Below are positions 1-6,666 of a DNA stretch of 7,366 nucleotides, piece by piece (the stretch's first letter is position 1; each line of letters starts with the position of its first letter). The stretch is from an uncultured Clostridium sp. Lineage in GTDB: Bacteria; Bacillota; Clostridia; Lachnospirales; Lachnospiraceae. The position numbers and the translations under genes were made by a program. The DNA lies in assembly GCA_902464345.1 (NCBI GenBank), contig CABQJA010000111.1:1-7366 (forward strand), given 5' to 3'. A model generated the notes under the pieces. That model ran no database searches. It was given only the letters and a program-made list of their open reading frames with translations, and was not told the origin of the DNA.

Positions 1-22
1 CATCACTCACAACGCAAGAATG

Positions 23-51
23 ATTATATCGCAGGATTTTCCAAAATGCAA
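23..51 (-). promoter_or_regulatory. SigA-type promoter reading out of the left edge
   Basis: On the minus strand a -35 box TTGCAT (positions 46-51) and a perfect -10 box TATAAT (23-28) are separated by exactly 17 nt, as in a strong housekeeping promoter. It faces away from all genes in this window and so probably drives a minus-strand gene or RNA that begins beyond position 1. The predicted transcription start is about position 15. The target cannot be seen here. Confidence 0.7.
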
Positions 52-204
52 GCACTTTTTTGAATTTTTTTAATATTTTGTTAAAGTTAGACAATTTACA
101 CATGAGCATCTATTTTTCAGTCTATTCATTCACCTGTTTTCATCCGACTCTATCCTATATTCTTGCCAATTCCTACGATATTATTCATCCTATGATTCAT
201 TCGT

Positions 205-840
205 CTACCGATTTGCTACTAATCTGCAGATTGGTTTTCCTTCTGCCACAAACTTCGTCTCGTACTCGGTCATGATATTTCCTTCCAGATATTCACTGTG
301 ATGCAGGTCATATGTGAAGTTCTCAAGTTTCCAACCGGCCTCCGGCACCTGCTCTAGCGAGAAATCAAACAGCTCCCGGTTATCCGTTTTAAAAATCACT
401 TCTCCGTCTGCCGCCAGAATCTGGTCATATCTTGCCAGGAACTCCTTCGATGTCAGTCTGCGCTTTGCATGGCGATCCTTTGGCCACGGATCTGAGAAAT
501 TCAGATAAATCCGTGCCACCTCACCCGGTGCAAATACATCCGCAATATATTCCGCTTCCATCCGGATAAAATAAAGATTCGGCAGCTGCAGCTCTTCCTG
601 CTTTGCGATTGCCCGGATCAATACACTTGAATACTTTTCAATTCCTACATAATTAATATTCGGATTCTGCTGAGCCAGTGTTGTAATAAACTGTCCCTTT
701 CCCATCCCGATTTCTATATGAACAGGATTGGAATTACCGAAAATCGTTCCCCACGTTCCTTTTCTTGTTGTCTCATCCTTTATTACGTATTCACTGGCGG
801 CAATCACATCCCGTGAACCCTTCACATTCCTTAATCGCAT
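205..840 (-). CDS. trmB: tRNA (guanine-N7-)-methyltransferase TrmB
   Basis: This cytoplasmic enzyme transfers a methyl group from S-adenosylmethionine to N7 of guanosine 46 in the variable loop of tRNAs. The 211-residue protein has the usual length of bacterial TrmB. The SAM-binding loop EIGMGKG lies at residues 43-49, and the acidic end of the next strand (GIEK) at 66-69. The family signature NFSDPWPK is at 114-121, followed by the H-x-KRR substrate-binding segment at 124-128. TDN is at 152-154 and the C-terminal TEYE motif at 191-194, so all expected catalytic and binding elements are present. The ATG start is preceded by AAAGAGGAA (847-855), about 6 nt upstream, and by a consensus promoter. 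It is a single-gene unit transcribed divergently from the carboxypeptidase operon. I see no clear terminator downstream of its TAG stop. Confidence 0.97.
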   Translation of the reverse strand: MRLRNVKGSRDVIAASEYVIKDETTRKGTWGTIFGNSNPVHIEIGMGKGQFITTLAQQNPNINYVGIEKYSSVLIRAIAKQEELQLPNLYFIRMEAEYIADVFAPGEVARIYLNFSDPWPKDRHAKRRLTSKEFLARYDQILAADGEVIFKTDNRELFDFSLEQVPEAGWKLENFTYDLHHSEYLEGNIMTEYETKFVAEGKPICRLVANR

Positions 841-872
841 AGTTGCTTCCTCTTTCTTAAAATTCTTCTCTC

Positions 873-901
873 ATTATATCTGCCACCTTACACAGTGTCA
901 A
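873..901 (-). promoter_or_regulatory. Consensus SigA promoter of trmB
   Basis: The minus strand has TTGACA (896-901), a 17-nt spacer and TATAAT (873-878), a perfect match to the consensus in both boxes and in spacing. The transcription start would be near position 866, giving a leader of about 25 nt that contains the trmB ribosome binding site. No operator-like palindrome overlaps it, which suggests constitutive expression. Confidence 0.85.
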
Positions 902-948
902 CATTCCTGCCCCGTTGACTGGAAAAGGCGGTTTTGCACTTGTTTTCA

Positions 949-977
949 TTGACTATTCCCCCAGTCTATACTAAAAT
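949..977 (+). promoter_or_regulatory. SigA promoter of the carboxypeptidase-kinase-argS operon
   Basis: TTGACT (949-954), a 17-nt spacer and TAAAAT (972-977) form a near-consensus promoter on the plus strand. The predicted start of transcription is near 984, about 30 nt before the likely TTG start codon at 1015. This rules against the longer reading frame that would begin at 934, because that codon would lie upstream of the transcript. It is the only strong promoter seen upstream of the three-gene operon. Confidence 0.75.
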
Positions 978-1003
978 ATTTTGTATGTATGACTATGTTT
1001 ATT

Positions 1004-1008
1004 GGAGG
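1004..1008 (+). promoter_or_regulatory. Ribosome binding site fixing the TTG start at 1015
   Basis: GGAGG at 1004-1008 lies 6 nt before TTG at 1015-1017. No comparable Shine-Dalgarno sequence precedes the in-frame codons at 934 (TTG) or 985 (ATG). The choice of 1015 also places a canonical signal peptide at the N-terminus. Confidence 0.8.
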
Positions 1009-1014
1009 CTAATT

Positions 1015-2469
1015 TTGAAGCATTTAAATATAAAAATTACAGCTGTTTTTCTCAGTTGTATACTGACTCTTTCTTTTATATTTTCCGATATGACCGTATC
1101 GGTTTCGGCATTTCAGAATGCACTTCCGGACTCGGTTCATTTTACGGATGTATCAGCAGATACCCAGACCGATGCTTCTGATGATACTTCATCCGAAGAT
1201 GCAGATTCCACCGAAGAACCGGCCGATATTACAGACCCTTCCGCCCCTGCAATTGTTGCAAATGCAGCGATCGTCATAGATGCTAAGTCCGGTCAGATTT
1301 TATATGGAAAAAACATGAATAAACGATGCTATCCGGCCAGTATCACAAAGGTTATGACCTGTCTGGTCGCATTAGAGCATGTGAACTTAAATGATACGAT
1401 CACGTTCTCGGAGAATGCCATCTGGGGTATTGAGCGTGACAGCAATCATATTTCTCTGGATGTCGGCGAACAGATTACGGCAGAGCAATGTTTCTACGGT
1501 ATTCTGTTACAGTCTGCCAACGAGGCATCCATCGGTATGGCCGAGCATGTTGCAGGCTCCGTTTCCGCCTTTGCCGACATGATGAATCAGAAAGCAGAGG
1601 AACTTGGCTGTAAAGATACCCATTTCGTAAATCCGAATGGTCTGCATGATGACAATCATTATACGACCCCTTACGATATGGCACTGATCACACAGGCAGC
1701 AATCCAGAATCCGGTATTCCGCAAGATTGATGAGACTACCTATTATCAGATTCCTCCTACCAATCTTCAGGAGGATCCACGGGATCTCTGGCATCAGTTA
1801 AAGATGTTATATCCGACCAGTCGTTATTATTATGAGCCGATTGAAGGCGGCAAGACCGGTTATACGGATCAGGCGCACAACACGCTGGTTACCTATGCCT
1901 CCAAGAACGGCATGGAACTGATCTGTGTTATGATGGACTGCAAAGGTGCACAGAACTGCTATATGGATTCTGCAACCCTTTATGACTATTATTTTGATAA
2001 TTATACCTACGCATACCCTTTGCAGAATTTTGATCCGAATACAACGAATCAGACGAATTATATTCTGAAGAATTTTTATCAGGGGCTGGATCATGATACT
2101 CTGAATCTTTCCGTGGACAAGGATTTATCAATTATTGTTCCAAGAAGTGCAGATGCTTCTGCAATCACGACTGAGACCACCTACTATGACACCTTTGAGG
2201 ATAATGTAGTAGGCAAGGTTTCCGTTCTGTATAACGGTGAGGTTGTCGGCGAGTCCGACATTAAATATAGTGATATGACAGTAAATGGTGAGGTTCTGAC
2301 CTGGGGAGTTCCACCGGAGGAGCATCAGCGGCGTGTTAATACCACACTGATCATAGCCATTTCCTGCCTGGTGCTTGTTGTGCTGACTCTGGTCATTATT
2401 TCACGTATCCGTAACCGCCGTTATCGATATCTGAAACGCAGAAGCCGGAACAGTAAGCTTCATTTTTAA
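1015..2469 (+). CDS. D-alanyl-D-alanine carboxypeptidase (PBP5/DacF type, peptidase S11)
   Basis: This secreted penicillin-binding protein removes the terminal D-Ala from peptidoglycan pentapeptides and so limits cross-linking. From the TTG start it has 484 residues. Residues 1-32 form a signal peptide (basic start KHLNIK, hydrophobic core, cleavage likely after VSA32). Residues 43-82 are an acidic Asp/Glu/Ser/Thr-rich linker. The transpeptidase-like domain shows all three active-site motifs: SITK with the nucleophile Ser109 and Lys112, SAN at 167-169, and KTG at 280-282. A beta-rich C-terminal domain of the PBP5 type spans roughly 345-430. Residues 443-464 form a hydrophobic helix, followed by about 20 very basic residues (many Arg and Lys), predicted to anchor the protein with its tail in the cytoplasm. 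It is first in an operon with the kinase 12 nt downstream. The exact paralogue (dacA, dacB or dacF type) cannot be decided here, so no symbol is given. Confidence 0.95.
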   Translation: MKHLNIKITAVFLSCILTLSFIFSDMTVSVSAFQNALPDSVHFTDVSADTQTDASDDTSSEDADSTEEPADITDPSAPAIVANAAIVIDAKSGQILYGKNMNKRCYPASITKVMTCLVALEHVNLNDTITFSENAIWGIERDSNHISLDVGEQITAEQCFYGILLQSANEASIGMAEHVAGSVSAFADMMNQKAEELGCKDTHFVNPNGLHDDNHYTTPYDMALITQAAIQNPVFRKIDETTYYQIPPTNLQEDPRDLWHQLKMLYPTSRYYYEPIEGGKTGYTDQAHNTLVTYASKNGMELICVMMDCKGAQNCYMDSATLYDYYFDNYTYAYPLQNFDPNTTNQTNYILKNFYQGLDHDTLNLSVDKDLSIIVPRSADASAITTETTYYDTFEDNVVGKVSVLYNGEVVGESDIKYSDMTVNGEVLTWGVPPEEHQRRVNTTLIIAISCLVLVVLTLVIISRIRNRRYRYLKRRSRNSKLHF

Positions 2470-2475
2470 AGGAGG
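2468..2475 (+). promoter_or_regulatory. Strong ribosome binding site of the kinase gene
   Basis: AAAGGAGG overlaps the last bases of the carboxypeptidase stop codon and lies 6 nt before the ATG at 2482. This supports both the start codon and translation from the shared operon transcript. Confidence 0.8.
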
Positions 2476-2481
2476 TAGCCT

Positions 2482-3663
2482 ATGGATGACCATCTGAATA
2501 CCCTCCGTTCCACCAACTGGGAGTTACTCAATTATTTTCGCTCCGCTTATGTTACGCAATCTGAACAGCTGCAGGGATTGAAGTCCGAATTATTTGAATT
2601 AGATGTGAAATTAGAAGAATTAGAAAAGACCAAGAATCTCTATTCCTTCCAGTCTGATTCTCGCAGGAATATCTTCTCCCCTTTTTCTTCCAGTGCTTCG
2701 GAGCAGGGTAAAAATCAGGTACTGCAGACACAATTAGAGGAGCTTAAGAGTGTTCGCGCCTCTCTGGTTCAACGGATAGAGCAGCAGGAGATCAGTCTGA
2801 AATCAATACGGGAACACATCCAGTCTCTGGAGGCTGCTAATCAGTGTCTTGCGGAGATTTATCAGACACTTCCACAGGAGGAAGAATCAACGGAGGAATT
2901 ATCCACACCGGAGACAGACGCCTCCGATCAGTCGGAGCAGGAAGATGATCCTGTCCTCCATGCCTACCGTATCCTGCAGTTTGAACAGTATGACCGTTCC
3001 CAGATTGCAGAACGGATTCACACCTCCTTACAGCAGGGTATCGAGGGTGACCAGAACAAGCTGGAGGTGCTGAAGTGGCTGATTCAGTCCGACCCGACCA
3101 GAGCCAGAGTAACGATTCAGGAATTACAGGATTCCAATGCCCGTTTACTGCAGGCATCCAATGCTTTAATTCAGGAACTGGAACAGACTTCCACCGTTGT
3201 AAAGCCTGTCTGGATGGCGATTGAGGATTGTATCCAGCAATACCGCACCAGACATCCGGAATGCACGATTGATGCATCCGTGGACTGCTCTGATTATGAG
3301 TTAAAAATCCTTCCGATTATAACACAGACACTTCTGCAGTTAATCGAGGAAATTTTGAATAATGCATTTTTCTATTCCAATGCAAATAAGTTATTAATAA
3401 AAATATATATCAACAGTCGTATGATTGATGTGTATATAAATGATAATGGTGCCGGCATTCCGGCCGATTATCTGACTGCCAGCAGCTGGCACAGCGGACT
3501 GCACCGTCTACATGAGATCGTATATCTGCTTGGCGGTAAGGTACAGATTGATGGTGACATCATCAGTGGCACAAATGTGCGCTTTTCATTTCCGATTTGC
3601 TTAGACAATCCGGATACTAAACCAGAAAGGACTATAGAGAACCATGAAAGAACAATTAGCTGA
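2482..3663 (+). CDS. DegS-like soluble sensor histidine kinase, orphan
   Basis: This 393-residue protein has no signal peptide or membrane segment, so it should be cytoplasmic. Residues about 22-57 and 75-130 are rich in Glu, Leu, Gln and Lys and look like coiled coils, as in the sensor part of DegS. An acidic linker (135-155) follows. Residues about 165-240 resemble a HisKA_3 dimerisation and phosphotransfer helix pair, with the probable acceptor His180 in ERIHTSLQQ. Residues about 270-370 form a GHKL ATPase domain: N-box E290-x-x-x-N294, G1 box D321-N-G-A-G325, a G2-like stretch SGL near 338-340, and SGT at 362-364. In the family the acceptor His is normally followed by an acidic residue, usually Asp; here it is Thr181, while the Gln five residues after the His (Gln185) is kept. 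No response regulator gene is adjacent. The gene starts 12 nt after the carboxypeptidase and overlaps argS by 20 nt. The family assignment is firm; the signal and partner are unknown, and a degenerate kinase is possible. Confidence 0.85.
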   Translation: MDDHLNTLRSTNWELLNYFRSAYVTQSEQLQGLKSELFELDVKLEELEKTKNLYSFQSDSRRNIFSPFSSSASEQGKNQVLQTQLEELKSVRASLVQRIEQQEISLKSIREHIQSLEAANQCLAEIYQTLPQEEESTEELSTPETDASDQSEQEDDPVLHAYRILQFEQYDRSQIAERIHTSLQQGIEGDQNKLEVLKWLIQSDPTRARVTIQELQDSNARLLQASNALIQELEQTSTVVKPVWMAIEDCIQQYRTRHPECTIDASVDCSDYELKILPIITQTLLQLIEEILNNAFFYSNANKLLIKIYINSRMIDVYINDNGAGIPADYLTASSWHSGLHRLHEIVYLLGGKVQIDGDIISGTNVRFSFPICLDNPDTKPERTIENHERTIS

Positions 3664-5338
3664 AATCATTTCCAAAAATGTAGAAGGTCTGTCTGCAGAG
3701 GATATTCTCGGACTCCTTGAAGTTCCACCGAAGCCGGAGCTTGGCGATTATGCCTTCCCTTGTTTCCGACTGGCAAAGACCATGCATAAGGCACCAAACC
3801 TGATTGCCGAGGATCTGAAGAATGCAATCGCAGATTCCCTTGATTTTATTGATGAGATCAAAGTTCAGGGTGCTTACTGCAACTTCTATATTAAGAAGGA
3901 TTTATTTGTAAAAACTATGCTGGATGCTGCCGGTGCGGAAAACTTCGGCGGCTCTGATATTGGAAGCGGACAGAATATCTGTATTGATTATTCTTCTCCA
4001 AACGTAGCAAAGAATTTCCATGTTGGTCACCTGCGTACCACCATTATCGGTAATTCTCTTTACAAGATTTACAGCAAATTAGGTTACAAGGTATACCGGA
4101 TCAACCACCTCGGTGACTGGGGTACTCAGTTCGGAAAACTGATCGTTGCCTATAAGAAATGGGGAAGCAAAGAAGCTGTCGAAGAAAAAGGCATTGCAGA
4201 GCTGATGGAATTATATGTAAAGTTCCATGCCGAAGCAGAAAAGGATGATACTCTGATCGAGCAGGCGCGTGCCTGGTTTGTTAAGATGGAACAGGGTGAC
4301 GAGGAAGCTCTGTCAATCTGGCAGTGGTTTAAAGACATCAGTATGATTGAGTACCGTCGGATCTACAAGCTTCTGGGCGTGGATTTTGATTCCTATAACG
4401 GCGAGAGCTTCTATCGCGACAAAACACAGGCAGTCGTTGACCGTCTGGAGAATGCACATTTATTGAAGGAAAGTGAGGGTGCCTACATCGTAGATCTTTC
4501 CGAATATGATATGGCTCCTTGTATTATTAAAAAGGCGGATGGCGGTTCTATTTATGCGACCCGTGATCTGGCTGCCATCTTCTACCGGAAAGAAACCTAT
4601 CAGTTTGTAAAATGTCTGTATGTTACCGGTCAGGAGCAGAAATTACATTTCAAGCAGGTATTCAAAGTTATCGAATTACTGGGTAATGACTGGGCGAAAG
4701 ATCAGTTAGTCCATATCCCGTATGGTCTGGTCAGCTTAGAGGGTGCCAAGCTCTCTACCAGAAGCGGTAATATTATTTATGCCGAGGATATCTTACTGGA
4801 GGCAATCTCTAAGGTAAAGGAAATCATTGCTGAGAAGAATCCGAATCTGGAAAATAAGGATGAGGTTGCTCAGATGGTCGGTGTTGGTGCCATCATCTTC
4901 AATGATCTGTTTAACCAGAGAATCAAGGATGTTTCCTTCAGCTGGGATAAAATCCTGAACTTTGACGGAGAGACCGGTCCTTATGTTCAGTACACATATG
5001 CTCGTTGCAGCAGTCTGTTACGTGCGGTTCCTGACTTTGATCCGGAAGCACCGATTGACTACTCCATCCTGACAGACTTAGACTCCATGGAACTGCTGAA
5101 GGCAATCAACAAGTTCCCTAAGGTAGTAAAGGATGCTGCCGATAAATATGAGCCATTCCTGGTTTCCCGATTTGCCGTAGAAGTTGCTCAGGCATTTAAC
5201 CGTTTCTATACCGCAAACCGAATCAATGTACCGGAAGAGGATGTACGGAATGCCCGGTTAAAGCTGGTTTCTGTAACCCGTAAGACACTTCGTGATGCAC
5301 TGGCATTACTCGGAATCAATTGTCCGGAACAGATGTAA
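3644..5338 (+). CDS. argS: Arginyl-tRNA synthetase
   Basis: This class I aminoacyl-tRNA synthetase charges tRNA-Arg with arginine using ATP in the cytoplasm. The 564-residue protein has normal length for the bacterial enzyme. Residues 1-85 form the N-terminal additional domain that contacts the tRNA elbow. The catalytic Rossmann domain carries the HIGH-type motif HVGH at 126-129, after SSPNVAKNF. The KMSKS-equivalent loop is KLSTRSG at 369-375; lack of the second Lys is usual for arginyl-tRNA synthetases and is not a defect. The DALR anticodon-binding helical domain runs from about residue 447 (YVQYTYAR) to the end. The ATG lies inside the end of the kinase gene (20-nt overlap), with AGAAAGGA at 3624-3631 as a rather distant ribosome binding site (12 nt). 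Translational coupling to the kinase gene is therefore likely. No T-box leader is present upstream of this operon. A strong terminator follows. Confidence 0.98.
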   Translation: MKEQLAEIISKNVEGLSAEDILGLLEVPPKPELGDYAFPCFRLAKTMHKAPNLIAEDLKNAIADSLDFIDEIKVQGAYCNFYIKKDLFVKTMLDAAGAENFGGSDIGSGQNICIDYSSPNVAKNFHVGHLRTTIIGNSLYKIYSKLGYKVYRINHLGDWGTQFGKLIVAYKKWGSKEAVEEKGIAELMELYVKFHAEAEKDDTLIEQARAWFVKMEQGDEEALSIWQWFKDISMIEYRRIYKLLGVDFDSYNGESFYRDKTQAVVDRLENAHLLKESEGAYIVDLSEYDMAPCIIKKADGGSIYATRDLAAIFYRKETYQFVKCLYVTGQEQKLHFKQVFKVIELLGNDWAKDQLVHIPYGLVSLEGAKLSTRSGNIIYAEDILLEAISKVKEIIAEKNPNLENKDEVAQMVGVGAIIFNDLFNQRIKDVSFSWDKILNFDGETGPYVQYTYARCSSLLRAVPDFDPEAPIDYSILTDLDSMELLKAINKFPKVVKDAADKYEPFLVSRFAVEVAQAFNRFYTANRINVPEEDVRNARLKLVSVTRKTLRDALALLGINCPEQM

Positions 5339-5377
5339 AATTGACCCGCTATTTGTATTGGTTCTAAATATTATAAG

Positions 5378-5409
5378 AGCCGTGATAGAAATCTCTATCA
5401 CGGCTTTTT
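5378..5409 (+). terminator. Intrinsic terminator of the argS operon
   Basis: A perfect 12-bp stem (AGCCGTGATAGA at 5378-5389 pairing with TCTATCACGGCT at 5394-5405) closes a 4-nt loop (AATC) and is followed directly by a T-run. It lies 39 nt after the argS stop. On the minus strand the hairpin is followed only by a mixed A/T stretch, so it might stop convergent transcription less efficiently. Confidence 0.95.
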
Positions 5410-5435
5410 CTGTTTCTGGTTTCTACTATCATTTA

Positions 5436-6146
5436 CTATTTCTTCGCAGTTTTATATTTCTTTGTGGTTTTTGTATTTCCCGCACTTTTTGCATTTCTCA
5501 CACTTTTTGTATTTCTCGCACTTTTTGTATTTCTCGCACTTTTTGTATTCTTCGAACTTCTCCGGTTATTTTCTTTGTATTCTTTTATAACTTCTTCAAT
5601 TGTCGTATAATCCCGCTGAAACAATTCCTCACAGATTTGTCCCTGTAACACTTCCTTCGGTACCTTTTCCAGAATCTTATCGATTACAAAATCCTTGCTT
5701 TTCTCCTTATACTTGTACATATGATTTAATTCCTGGATATGTGCCAGCTCCGGTCGCCAGAGAATACTCAGCTTCCGTTTCCATCTCATCCGGGTATTCG
5801 GCAGCGGCTTCCGCATTACATAAAAATCTGCGTTTCCTTCTATCTCTTCTACCGTAATAATCCCCCATGTCTTAGGTACATGTTCTTCAATATGATGCGC
5901 ATGACTGCTTCCGACAACCACATAGTTATAATCATAAAACAAATTATAATCCCGTACCTGCTTTTCCAGACGTGCATATGTATCTGCATCACTTTTTATC
6001 TCAATTCCGTATATTGCTTCCGGTGTAACCATCACAACATCTGCTCTGGATTTTCTAATCCGTTTTTCTTCCAGAATTCGGTTCTTTCCATACATATCAT
6101 CCAGAAATTCAAATAATGCTTCCCGGATGTCTTTATCATATAACAC
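5436..6146 (-). CDS. sce7726-family protein, PD-(D/E)XK nuclease-like, with basic repeat tail
   Basis: I recognise this as an sce7726-family protein, a family without an established function. From the GTG at 6146 it has 236 residues. The N-terminal part shows a pattern like the PD-(D/E)XK nuclease fold: Glu26/Glu27 on a helix, SRADVV with Asp36, then IEIKS with Glu49 and Lys51, and a helix with Gln63 and Tyr67 before the strand YNYVVVG. This suggests a nucleic-acid cleaving or binding role, which is inference. The middle region (WKRKLSILWRPELAHIQELN and the later LFQRDYTTIEEVI) matches the family as I remember it. The last 42 residues (195-236) are an extra Lys/Arg-rich tail of hexapeptide repeats. 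The start was chosen because GAGGTGA sits 5 nt before the GTG at 6146; another in-frame GTG lies at 6155 and would add three residues. It is last in a minus-strand cluster, 34 nt after the LURP-one gene. Confidence 0.85.
   Translation of the reverse strand: MLYDKDIREALFEFLDDMYGKNRILEEKRIRKSRADVVMVTPEAIYGIEIKSDADTYARLEKQVRDYNLFYDYNYVVVGSSHAHHIEEHVPKTWGIITVEEIEGNADFYVMRKPLPNTRMRWKRKLSILWRPELAHIQELNHMYKYKEKSKDFVIDKILEKVPKEVLQGQICEELFQRDYTTIEEVIKEYKENNRRSSKNTKSARNTKSARNTKSVRNAKSAGNTKTTKKYKTAKK
5463..5552 (-). repeat. 18-bp in-frame tandem repeat, five units
   Basis: Five consecutive 18-bp units at the 3' end of the sce7726-family gene encode the hexapeptides KNTKSA, RNTKSA, RNTKSV, RNAKSA and GNTKTT. 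The first four (5481-5552) are nearly identical at DNA level, and the last (5463-5480) has diverged. Because the unit is a multiple of three, gain or loss of copies would change the length of the basic tail without a frameshift. Confidence 0.92.
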
Positions 6147-6147
6147 G

Positions 6148-6154
6148 GTTCTCA
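6148..6154 (-). promoter_or_regulatory. Ribosome binding site deciding the sce7726 start
   Basis: Read on the minus strand, the run is AAGAGGTGAGAACCGTG about the start. The stretch within AGAGGTGAG is a long match to the anti-Shine-Dalgarno sequence, and with about 5 nt of spacing it points to the GTG at 6146. An upstream GTG at 6155 overlaps this site itself and lacks a well-placed one. Confidence 0.6.
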
Positions 6155-6180
6155 CCTCTTAAATTACCTGTCCCTTTATT

Positions 6181-6666
6181 TTAACAACTACCCGCATTAT
6201 TGTTATCACAGTTAGCTGCATCAATCGAAAGCACCAGTAATAATCCAAGAATTTCATCCTGCGGATATTTAATGTCGATCACATAAGTATCTCCCCAACT
6301 GAAATACTCTTTTTTAATATGCATAACTTTCTCGCCACCCCTTAGCACCTCATAATTCCAGCCAAGGAAATCACCTTCCACCTTATATCCGTTATAATTC
6401 ACTTCATATGCAGGCTTAAAAAATGTAAATTGCTTTTTAATTTCTCCATGAATACCATTCGCTGCTTCAATTTCAAATCTGGGAGTAAATGTAAACAATT
6501 GCTGTTTTATTCTTCCCAATTCTCTTCCATTTAAATCATACAGATGCATTCGATGTCCTAATGTAAAAGCTTCCGATTTCACATAATATTTCTTCTGCTG
6601 CATTTCATCATATATGTTATAAGAGTCCAGCCACGAAAATACCTTCTGTTTAATTAGTAACCGCAT
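6181..6666 (-). CDS. LURP-one-related (LOR, DUF567) family protein
   Basis: This 161-residue protein matches bacterial LURP-one-related proteins (the YxjI-like group). They are small single-domain proteins with a Tubby-like beta-barrel around a central helix. The family's regular strand pattern is visible along the whole length: KQKVFSWLDSYNIYDE at the start, then KQQLFTFTPRFEI, KKQFTFFKPAYEV, GDFLGWNYEV, KKEYFSWGDTYVIDI and the closing hydrophobic helix LLLVLSIDAAN. There is no signal peptide, so it is probably cytoplasmic or peripheral to the membrane. Molecular function in bacteria is unknown; phospholipid interaction has been suggested from the fold only. The ATG at 6666 lies within the end of the upstream ProX-type gene (17-nt overlap) and has a strong GGAGGGGGAG site inside that gene, so the two are probably co-translated. 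Confidence 0.9.
   Translation of the reverse strand: MRLLIKQKVFSWLDSYNIYDEMQQKKYYVKSEAFTLGHRMHLYDLNGRELGRIKQQLFTFTPRFEIEAANGIHGEIKKQFTFFKPAYEVNYNGYKVEGDFLGWNYEVLRGGEKVMHIKKEYFSWGDTYVIDIKYPQDEILGLLLVLSIDAANCDNNNAGSC

Noticed and set aside
60..275. Small plus-strand open frame of 71 codons at the left end
   Set aside because: It starts at a TTG in an A/T-rich stretch, has no ribosome binding site and runs into the trmB gene on the other strand.
934..1014. N-terminal extension of the carboxypeptidase from a TTG at 934 (or ATG at 985)
   Set aside because: The promoter -35 and -10 boxes lie inside this stretch, there is no ribosome binding site for 934 or 985, and the signal peptide begins properly only from the TTG at 1015.
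1475..2325. Several minus-strand open frames of 65-95 codons opposite the carboxypeptidase gene
   Set aside because: They overlap a clearly functional gene, resemble no known protein, and look like antisense shadows of its codon bias.
2837..3277. Minus-strand open frame of 146 codons opposite the kinase gene
   Set aside because: Its composition (rich in Pro, Trp, Ser, Arg) is typical of an antisense reading, and it has no family resemblance or plausible promoter.
4748..4768. Missing second lysine in the KMSKS loop of argS
   Set aside because: KLSTRSG-type loops are normal for arginyl-tRNA synthetases, so this is not a damaged motif.
5463..5557. Possible CRISPR array
   Set aside because: The 18-bp units are directly contiguous with no spacers and are in frame with a protein-coding gene.
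5292..5648. Plus-strand open frame of 118 codons with a repeated Cys-Ile-Ser-His/Arg-Thr-Phe pattern
   Set aside because: It starts inside argS, runs through the terminator, and its repeat is simply the antisense reading of the tandem repeat in the sce7726-family gene. It has no ribosome binding site.
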